Below are positions 6,473 to 11,593 of a stretch of DNA of 11,593 nt, piece after piece (the stretch's first letter is position 1; each line of letters begins with the position of its first letter). The stretch is from the NCBI GenBank assembly GCA_041175665.1, contig JBEDEM010000076.1, positions 1-11,593 on the forward strand, written 5' to 3'. Both the position numbers and the translations under genes were made by a program. Below the pieces are notes generated by a model. It did not search any database and was not told where the DNA came from. It was given only the letters and a program-made list of their open reading frames with translations. Source of the stretch: UBA3064 sp016868095. Lineage in GTDB: Bacteria > Pseudomonadota > Gammaproteobacteria > Burkholderiales > Burkholderiaceae_E.

Positions 6473-8095
6473 TTACATGCGAAACACGCCAAAGCGGCTC
6501 GCTTGCGCAGGGCTTTGCAAACTCATGCTAAGACCTAGGGCGATCACCCGGCGCGTGTCTTCAGGGTGGATGACACCATCGTCCCACAGCCTCGCACTGG
6601 CGTAATAGGGATGACCTTCGCGCTCATACTGGGCGCGGATCGGTGCTTTAAAGGCTTCGATTTGTTCGCTGCTCATGGACTGCCCGCGCAAGGCCAAGGC
6701 GTCTTGGCGTACGGTTGCAAGTACCGAGGCGGCTTGTTCGCCACCCATCACCGAAATGCGAGCATTGGGCCACATAAACAATAGCCTGGGCGAGTAGGCG
6801 CGACCGCACATGCCGTAGTTGCCCGCGCCAAAGCTGCCACCGATAATCACCGTGAATTTAGGCACCTTGGCGCAGGCCACCGCGGTTACCATCTTTGCAC
6901 CCGCCCGGGCAATGCCTTCGTTTTCGTACTTGCGCCCCACCATGAAGCCTGTGATGTTTTGCAAAAAAATAAGCGGTATGCCGCGCTGGCAACACAACTC
7001 GATAAAGTGCGCGCCTTTATTGGCTGATTCAGCAAACAAAATGCCGTTATTGGCAACAATGCCAACCGGGATGCCGTGCCAGTGGGCAAAACCTGTAACG
7101 AGCGTACTGCCATAGCGGGCTTTAAACTCTTCAAAAACAGATCCATCGACTAAACGGGCAATAAGCTCTCTCACATCGAAGGGTTTGCGAGGATCGGCTG
7201 GGATGATGCCACTGAGTTCGCGCGGGTCATACGCTGGCTCGATGCTCTCGCGCAAGTCGAGTCGCTCGGCAACGCTTCCCGATACCGCGGCCCGTGGGGT
7301 TGTCGCAAGCAGACTGCGAGCAATCGATAGCGCGTGGCGGTCGTTCTCGGCAAAGTAATCAGCAACACCAGATAAGCGGGTGTGCACATCGGCACCGCCA
7401 AGCTCCTCGGCACTGACTTCTTCGCCGGTAGCGGCTTTGACCAATGGGGGGCCGCCTAAAAAGATGGTTCCTTGTTCGCGCACGATAATCGACTGATCGC
7501 TCATCGCAGGCACGTAGGCACCACCTGCCGTGCAAGAACCCATGACCACAGCGATTTGTGCAATGCCTTGCGCTGAGAGTCTGGCTTGGTTATAAAAAAT
7601 ACGCCCGAAATGCTCGCGATCAGGAAAAACCTGGTCTTGGTTGGGCAGATTCGCACCGCCCGAGTCGACCAGATAAACGCAGGGCAAATGGTTTTCTTCG
7701 GCGATCTCCTGAGCCCTTAAGTGTTTTTTGACCGTCATGGGGTAGTAGGTGCCGCCTTTGACCGTTGCGTCATTGCACACCACCATCACTTTGCGGCCAT
7801 GCACCGAACCGACCCCGGTGATGATCCCGCCACAAGGGGCGTCGCCATCGTACATGCCATGGGCGGCCAGGGGCGAGAACTCAATAAATGCGGTGCCTGG
7901 GTCGAGCAGTTGCGCGACCCGATCTCGAGGCAGCAATTTGCCACGCGCCAAATGCTTGGCTCTTGCGGCCTCGCCGCCACCTGCTGCTGCCAAACGGAGT
8001 TGTGCCTGCAAATCCTCGCAGGCTGCCTGCATGGCGGCTTGGTTAGCCCGAAAGCTGGTGTCCTTGGTTTGGATCTTGCTTTCGATGCGGCTCAA
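6473..8095 (-). CDS. liuB: methylcrotonyl-CoA carboxylase, carboxyltransferase (beta) subunit
   Basis: Transfers CO2 from biotin to 3-methylcrotonyl-CoA, giving 3-methylglutaconyl-CoA. The 540-residue product has two crotonase-like carboxyltransferase halves. N-half: ARGKLLPRDRV (50-60), GGTYYPMTVKKHLRAQEIA (114-132), GRIFYNQA (164-171), GSCTAGGAYVPAMSD (186-200) and GPPLVKAATGEEVSAEELGG (215-234). C-half: FLQNITGFMVGRKYENEG (378-394+), GGSFGAGNYGMCGRAYSP (419-436), WPNARISVMGGEQAA (442-456). The C-terminal FGVFRM is characteristic of MCC beta. The frame is open to 8188, but the upstream 31 residues are not family-like. The start is TTG at 8095, since AGGAGG lies seven bases before it and IESK follows as in homologues. 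This TTG overlaps the preceding gene's TGA (TTGA), so the two genes are coupled. Spacing to the next gene is 65 bases. Confidence 0.96.
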   Translation of the reverse strand: MSRIESKIQTKDTSFRANQAAMQAACEDLQAQLRLAAAGGGEAARAKHLARGKLLPRDRVAQLLDPGTAFIEFSPLAAHGMYDGDAPCGGIITGVGSVHGRKVMVVCNDATVKGGTYYPMTVKKHLRAQEIAEENHLPCVYLVDSGGANLPNQDQVFPDREHFGRIFYNQARLSAQGIAQIAVVMGSCTAGGAYVPAMSDQSIIVREQGTIFLGGPPLVKAATGEEVSAEELGGADVHTRLSGVADYFAENDRHALSIARSLLATTPRAAVSGSVAERLDLRESIEPAYDPRELSGIIPADPRKPFDVRELIARLVDGSVFEEFKARYGSTLVTGFAHWHGIPVGIVANNGILFAESANKGAHFIELCCQRGIPLIFLQNITGFMVGRKYENEGIARAGAKMVTAVACAKVPKFTVIIGGSFGAGNYGMCGRAYSPRLLFMWPNARISVMGGEQAASVLATVRQDALALRGQSMSSEQIEAFKAPIRAQYEREGHPYYASARLWDDGVIHPEDTRRVIALGLSMSLQSPAQASRFGVFRM

Positions 8096-9249
8096 CGCAA
8101 ATCCTCCTGGGCAAGGGCGCGAGCAATTAAGAGCCTTTGGATATCGCTCGTGCCCTCGTAAATCTGGCAAACCCGCACATCGCGCCAAATCCGTTCAACG
8201 GGAAAGTCCTGGACCACGCCGTAGCCGCCATGAATTTGAATCGCATCCGAACAAACCTGCTCTGCCATTTCACTGGCTTGCAGTTTGGCCATGGCAGCCT
8301 CTTTGAGGCAGGGTTTGCCTGCATCCTTTAAGCGCGCCGCATGGCCGATTAACTGTCTTGCACTTTCAAGACGCGTTGCCATATCGGCAAGCCGAAACTG
8401 AACCGCCTGATGCTCAAAAATCGCTGAGCCAAAGGCTTCGCGCGTTTTCGCATAGCTTAGGGCTGCGCTAAAAGCGGCGCGCGCCATGCCAAGCGATTGC
8501 GCTGCGATACCGATACGCCCCCCTTCAAGACCCGATAAGGCAATGCGATAGCCCTGGCCTTCCTCACCGAGGCGAAAGCTTGCGGGAATCTTGCAAGCTT
8601 CCAGTGCAATTTGTGCGGTGTCAGATGCGCGTTGACCGACTTTGTCTTCAAGCCTCGCTACCCGATAGCCTTCGGTATCGGTTGGCACAAGAAAGGCCGA
8701 AATGCCTCGCTTACCCGCTTCGGGGTCGCTCACTGCCATCACAATCGCGACATCGGCATGTTTGCCTGAGGTGATGAATTGTTTGACACCATCGAGCACA
8801 TAGTGATCACCCTCGCGCCGCGCTCGGGTACGAATCGCTGCAGCATCCGAACCAACATGCGGCTCAGTGAGGCAAAAAGCGCCAAGCATCGCACCGCTTG
8901 CCAAAGGCTTGAGCCATTGCGATTGCTGCTCGGGGTTGCCCCAGGCGAGCAAGATTGAGCACACCGGACAGTTATTCACCGAGATGATGGTCGAGGTTGC
9001 ACCATCGCCCGCTGCAATTTCTTCCAGGATGACCGCAAGAGCCTGATAGTTGAGGCCCGCCCCGCCCAAATGGTCGGGCACGGCAATACCAAAGCAACCC
9101 AGCTCAGCCAGCCCCTTTAACGCTTGCGCAGGAAAGCTTGCCTCCCGATCCCATTGGGCTGCAAAAGGGGTGATTTCTTTAGCAACATAAGCGGCGACCG
9201 CCTCGCGGATCATATCCAAATCGATACCGCTTTCCGCTTGCTTTACCAT
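8092..9249 (-). CDS. acyl-CoA dehydrogenase (short/branched-chain type), second in the cluster
   Basis: A 385-residue FAD-dependent acyl-CoA dehydrogenase, which would pass electrons to ETF. The helical N-terminal domain (about 1-120) is followed by the FAD/substrate beta-domain motif AFCLTEPHVGSDAA (124-137) and ITSGKHADVAIVMA (159-172), then the C-terminal helical domain with QIHGGYGVVQDFPVERIWRD (338-357) and QIYEGTSDIQRLLIAR (362-377). The probable catalytic base is Glu365 (YEGTSDIQ), as in short-chain and 2-methylbutyryl-type enzymes; the alternative helix-G position used by isovaleryl-CoA dehydrogenase is Gly here (LEGGRIGIA, 241-249). It is therefore unlikely to be a duplicate isovaleryl-CoA dehydrogenase, and a substrate such as butyryl- or 2-methylbutyryl-CoA is inferred. 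ATG at 9249 overlaps the SDR stop by seven bases (ATGGTAA); its own stop overlaps the carboxylase TTG. An 8-bp inverted repeat (8576-8600) lies inside the gene. Confidence 0.94.
   Translation of the reverse strand: MVKQAESGIDLDMIREAVAAYVAKEITPFAAQWDREASFPAQALKGLAELGCFGIAVPDHLGGAGLNYQALAVILEEIAAGDGATSTIISVNNCPVCSILLAWGNPEQQSQWLKPLASGAMLGAFCLTEPHVGSDAAAIRTRARREGDHYVLDGVKQFITSGKHADVAIVMAVSDPEAGKRGISAFLVPTDTEGYRVARLEDKVGQRASDTAQIALEACKIPASFRLGEEGQGYRIALSGLEGGRIGIAAQSLGMARAAFSAALSYAKTREAFGSAIFEHQAVQFRLADMATRLESARQLIGHAARLKDAGKPCLKEAAMAKLQASEMAEQVCSDAIQIHGGYGVVQDFPVERIWRDVRVCQIYEGTSDIQRLLIARALAQEDLR
8103..8108 (-). promoter_or_regulatory. Strong ribosome binding site before the TTG start of the carboxylase beta gene
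   Basis: The minus strand reads AGGAGG, seven bases (ATTTGCG) and TTG at 8095. A perfect SD at good spacing next to a weak initiation codon decides the start. It lies inside the last codons of the upstream acyl-CoA dehydrogenase gene. Confidence 0.85.
8576..8600. repeat. Perfect 8-bp inverted repeat inside the acyl-CoA dehydrogenase gene
   Basis: aagcttgc (8576-8583) and gcaagctt (8593-8600) are perfect complements around a nine-base loop. It sits in coding sequence and has no T-tract, so it is not a terminator. Both arms contain AAGCTT, which is unusually common in the window, so the pairing may follow from composition. Confidence 0.5.
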
Positions 9250-9920
9250 GCCAGCGAACTACCACGGTAATCGAAAAACTGCCCCGAGGGATAGGCGAGC
9301 GGCTCGCTAATCACGCGTCTTAAACCCTCAACCGAAGCTTCGACATCAACATCGGCATTCGGGCCGCCCATATCGGTTCTGACCCAGCCAGGGTGTAGGG
9401 CTAAGACTCTGACGCCGCTTGCGTTGTAATCGACATGGGCAAGTTTTGCCAGCATGTTGACCGAGGCCTTTGAGACGCGGTACAAGAGTCCGTAGCTGTT
9501 GGCAGCTTCTGAAATCGAGCCCATGCGCGATGAAATGAAAGCCATCGTCCCGCGCTTGGCAGACAGACAAGGCATCACCACCGGAATCAAGCGCATCGCG
9601 GCTAAGACATTGGTGCGCATCACCAAGTCGAAGGCTGCATCATCGGGGGGTTTTTGGGTGCTGGAATCTCGAGGCCCGAAAACGCCAGCGTTCATCACCA
9701 CCACATCAAACTGTTCGCCTTCAAGCTGCCAGGCAAGCCCTGCGATATCTTCGAGATGCCCAACGTCGAGCTTCAGCGGATGGGCGCCCATGTCGCGAAG
9801 ACTCACCCGATGGTCTTCGCTGCGGTAGGTCGCATGCACCTGCCAGCCAGCTTGTAAATACTGGCGTGTGAACTCCAGCCCTATGCCTCGCGAGGCGCCC
9901 AGTACAAGTGCGGCTGGCAT
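9243..9920 (-). CDS. short-chain dehydrogenase/reductase, C-factor/sniffer-like
   Basis: A 225-residue single-domain SDR oxidoreductase. The nucleotide-binding motif is GASRGIG (8-14), followed by DV (52-53), NAG (77-79), Asn104, Ser130/131 (FISSRMGS), and the catalytic YxxxK as Tyr147-Lys151 (YRVSK). HPGWVRTDMGG (176-186) and the sub-230-residue length resemble the C-factor (CsgA)/sniffer carbonyl-reductase branch, rather than the longer fatty-acid or HSD10 types. Arg33 after the second strand (ATYRS) would favour NADPH, an inference only. Substrate is not known; a hydroxyacyl-CoA or ketone in the same pathway is possible. ATG at 9920 overlaps the thiolase stop by one base (TGATG), with GAGG a few bases upstream. 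Its own stop lies within the first codons of the acyl-CoA dehydrogenase, so the three genes are tightly coupled. Confidence 0.93.
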   Translation of the reverse strand: MPAALVLGASRGIGLEFTRQYLQAGWQVHATYRSEDHRVSLRDMGAHPLKLDVGHLEDIAGLAWQLEGEQFDVVVMNAGVFGPRDSSTQKPPDDAAFDLVMRTNVLAAMRLIPVVMPCLSAKRGTMAFISSRMGSISEAANSYGLLYRVSKASVNMLAKLAHVDYNASGVRVLALHPGWVRTDMGGPNADVDVEASVEGLRRVISEPLAYPSGQFFDYRGSSLAW

Positions 9921-11137
9921 CAGATCACCTCAAGGGCCATGGCGGTGGCTTCACCACCACCGATGCAAAGCGCCGCCACGCCGCGCTTGCCGCCTGTTTT
10001 GCGCAGCGCGCCGAGTAAGCTGACCAAAATTCTTGCCCCCGAAGCGCCAATCGGATGGCCGAGCGCGCAAGCCCCGCCGTGGATATTGACCTTTTCATGC
10101 GCAAGATCGAGTTCGCGCATGGCGGCCATGGTGACCACGGCAAAGGCTTCGTTGATCTCATAAAGATCAACATCGTTGGGGCTCCATCCGGTTTTGGCAA
10201 AGAGCTTATGGAGCGCGCCCACCGGGGCGGTGGTAAACCACTCGGGCTGCTGCGCATGGGTGCTGTGCGCCACGATGCGCGCAAGTGGCTTGCAAGCCAA
10301 GCGGTTTGCGGTGCTTTCTCGCATAAGCACCATGGCGGCCGCACCATCAGAAATCGACGAAGCATTGGCTGCGGTGATGGTTCCATCCTTGACGAAGGCC
10401 GGACGCAGCCCCGGGATCTTCTCAAGTTGGGCTTTAAAGGGTTGCTCATCACGCAGGATTTGTTGCTCCCCCTTTTTGCCTGGCACGCTTACCGGGGCAA
10501 TTTCCCAAGCGAAGCTGCCGTCTTCGTTGGCCTTTTTGGCGCGCTCGGTTGAGTTGATGGCAAACGCATCTTGCGCCTGGCGGCTGAATTGGTACTTGCT
10601 TGCGCAATCCTCGGCAAACACCCCCATCGCCTTGCCGCGTTGATAAGCGTCTTCAAGACCATCGACAGCCATATGGTCATAACTTGTGAATGCGCCATAG
10701 CGGTAGCCTTTGCGCGCATTCATGAGCAGGTGCGGCGCATTGGTCATGCTCTCCATACCGCCGGCGATCATGACTTGTGCGCTTCCGGCCAGCAATAAAT
10801 CATGGCCAAGCATCGCCGCTTTCATGCCCGATCCACACATTTTGCTAATCGTCGTCGCACCGGCCGAGGTAGGCAAGCCTGCTTTGAGCGCAGCCTGTCG
10901 GGCGGGTGCTTGCCCCTGGCCAGCCATTAGGCAACAACCCATGATGACTTCATCGACATGTTCGGCAGCAATGCCAGCGCGTTGAAGCGCTGCGGCAATC
11001 GCGACAGCGCCCAAGTCATAGGCTGCAAGACTTGCAAAGTCGCCAAGCATCGAGCCCATGGGCGTGCGAGCTACCGAGGCAATCACGACCGGATCGGTTG
11101 GAAGGGGTGAAGTGGGCGTGGGGTTCATGGTTTGCAT
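9920..11137 (-). CDS. acetyl-CoA C-acetyltransferase (thiolase)
   Basis: A 405-residue thiolase II. It cleaves acetoacetyl-CoA with CoA to two acetyl-CoA (or runs in reverse), completing leucine use after the lyase. Catalytic residues are visible: nucleophile Cys101 in KMCGSGMKAAM, Asn329 in INEAF, His361 in GGACALGHPIGASGA, and Cys391 in LCIGGGEATA. GGMESM (126-131) and TITAANASSISDGAAA (253-268) are also standard. Its overall pattern resembles the ACAT1/AtoB branch, whose mitochondrial member also takes 2-methylacetoacetyl-CoA; whether this one does is unproven. The start may be ATG at 11137 (GGAG only one base before it) or ATG at 11128 (GGAG ten bases before it); the second is slightly more plausible. 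It lies 24 bases after the isovaleryl-CoA dehydrogenase and overlaps the SDR start by one base. No acetoacetate CoA-transferase or acetoacetyl-CoA synthetase is in the window. Confidence 0.95.
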   Translation of the reverse strand: MQTMNPTPTSPLPTDPVVIASVARTPMGSMLGDFASLAAYDLGAVAIAAALQRAGIAAEHVDEVIMGCCLMAGQGQAPARQAALKAGLPTSAGATTISKMCGSGMKAAMLGHDLLLAGSAQVMIAGGMESMTNAPHLLMNARKGYRYGAFTSYDHMAVDGLEDAYQRGKAMGVFAEDCASKYQFSRQAQDAFAINSTERAKKANEDGSFAWEIAPVSVPGKKGEQQILRDEQPFKAQLEKIPGLRPAFVKDGTITAANASSISDGAAAMVLMRESTANRLACKPLARIVAHSTHAQQPEWFTTAPVGALHKLFAKTGWSPNDVDLYEINEAFAVVTMAAMRELDLAHEKVNIHGGACALGHPIGASGARILVSLLGALRKTGGKRGVAALCIGGGEATAMALEVI

Positions 11138-11161
11138 GCTCCAAAGTTAGATTGCGCTGAC

Positions 11162-11593
11162 TTAACGCGTATCGGCAAAAAGCTCCCGGCCGATCAGCAT
11201 GCGCCGGATTTCTGATGTCCCGGCGCCGATTTCATAAAGCTTGGCATCGCGCCAAAGCCTTCCGGTGGGGTAGTCATTGATATAGCCGTTGCCCCCAAGT
11301 GTTTGGATCGCTTCACCAGCCATCCAAGTGGCTTTTTCGGCAGCCCACAAAATGGCGCCAGCCGCATCTTTGCGCAAGCTTCGCACATCGAGCAAACCTT
11401 CGCGGCTTCGATCGCATTGCCGACCGACCTCGTAGACGTAGGCACGGGTGGCCATCATGGTGGTGTACATATCCGCAAGCTTGCCCTGCATCAGCTGAAA
11501 TTCACCAATCGGCTGGCCAAATTGCTTGCGCTCATGAACATAGGGGACGACGACATCCATGCAAGCAGCCATGATGCCCAGCGGACCGCCAGA
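11162..11593 (-). CDS. liuA: isovaleryl-CoA dehydrogenase (C-terminal part; 5' end beyond the window)
   Basis: The last 143 residues of an acyl-CoA dehydrogenase, the FAD-linked first step after the branched-chain keto-acid dehydrogenase. From the edge it reads SGGPLGIMAACMDVVVPYV, then HERKQFGQPIGEFQLMQGKL, then QTLGGNGYINDYPTGRLWRD and KLYEIGAGTSEIRRMLIGRE. The key point is Ala in YEIGAGTSE, where most acyl-CoA dehydrogenases have Glu; isovaleryl-CoA dehydrogenases instead use a Glu on helix G, which would lie just upstream of the window. This supports isovaleryl-CoA dehydrogenase over a straight-chain enzyme. The gene stop (TAA at 11164-11162) is 24 bases before the thiolase. The promoter and the MerR-type regulator often found at liu clusters would be to the right of the window, if present. 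Confidence 0.93.
   Translation of the reverse strand, partial: SGGPLGIMAACMDVVVPYVHERKQFGQPIGEFQLMQGKLADMYTTMMATRAYVYEVGRQCDRSREGLLDVRSLRKDAAGAILWAAEKATWMAGEAIQTLGGNGYINDYPTGRLWRDAKLYEIGAGTSEIRRMLIGRELFADTR

Noticed and set aside
8096..8188. N-terminal extension of the carboxylase beta subunit to 8188
   Set aside because: The 31 extra residues have no family similarity that I can see, overlap the dehydrogenase C-terminus, and the AGGAGG-TTG pair supports 8095.
7749..8306. Plus-strand open frame of 185 residues
   Set aside because: It spans the carboxylase/dehydrogenase junction on the opposite strand, with no family motifs and many Pro/Arg/Ser as expected from antisense GC-rich codons.
1..11593. 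Mobile element, CRISPR array, defence island or tRNA
   Set aside because: No transposase, integrase, direct-repeat series, tRNA-like fold or defence-protein motif was seen on either strand; the window is a dense metabolic operon.

Overview
The window is one continuous minus-strand gene cluster for leucine / isovalerate breakdown (a liu-type operon). It is read from right to left and both ends are cut by the window. Protein features (a 540-residue carboxylase beta subunit ending in FGVFRM, a LiuC-type hydratase, a GhrA-type reductase, a DUF1289 domain), moderately high GC and tightly overlapping genes suggest a betaproteobacterium, probably Burkholderiales. The genus cannot be fixed from the sequence alone. 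I saw no tRNA, rRNA, insertion sequence, CRISPR array, attachment site or origin. There is no gene-free stretch above 65 bases.

Layout in transcription order: the C-terminal third of isovaleryl-CoA dehydrogenase (11593-11162), an acetyl-CoA acetyltransferase (11137-9920), a short-chain dehydrogenase of the C-factor type (9920-9243), a second acyl-CoA dehydrogenase (9249-8092), methylcrotonyl-CoA carboxylase beta subunit (8095-6473), methylglutaconyl-CoA hydratase (6407-5604), methylcrotonyl-CoA carboxylase biotin-bearing alpha subunit (5607-3493), a GhrA-like 2-hydroxyacid dehydrogenase (3496-2567), hydroxymethylglutaryl-CoA lyase (2540-1557), a DUF1289 + metallo-beta-lactamase fusion (1499-306), and the start of a GNAT acetyltransferase (296-1). 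Five of the ten junctions overlap by 1-7 bases, and the longest gap is 65 bases. This points to one polycistronic message whose promoter and regulator lie beyond the right edge.

How they work together: isovaleryl-CoA is oxidised to 3-methylcrotonyl-CoA, carboxylated by the two carboxylase subunits, hydrated to HMG-CoA and split to acetyl-CoA plus acetoacetate. The thiolase would then cleave acetoacetyl-CoA. The acetoacetate-activating enzyme and the regulator are not in the window. The second acyl-CoA dehydrogenase, the SDR, the GhrA-like reductase, the DUF1289-MBL fusion and the GNAT protein are not part of the minimal leucine route, and they are the part most worth study. I found no clear evidence of an entirely new system. 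The most interesting points are the DUF1289-MBL fusion, the accessory redox genes inside the operon, the unusual start-codon/coupling arrangement including two nested mini-ORFs between the carboxylase and hydratase genes, and a marked excess of the hexamer AAGCTT.
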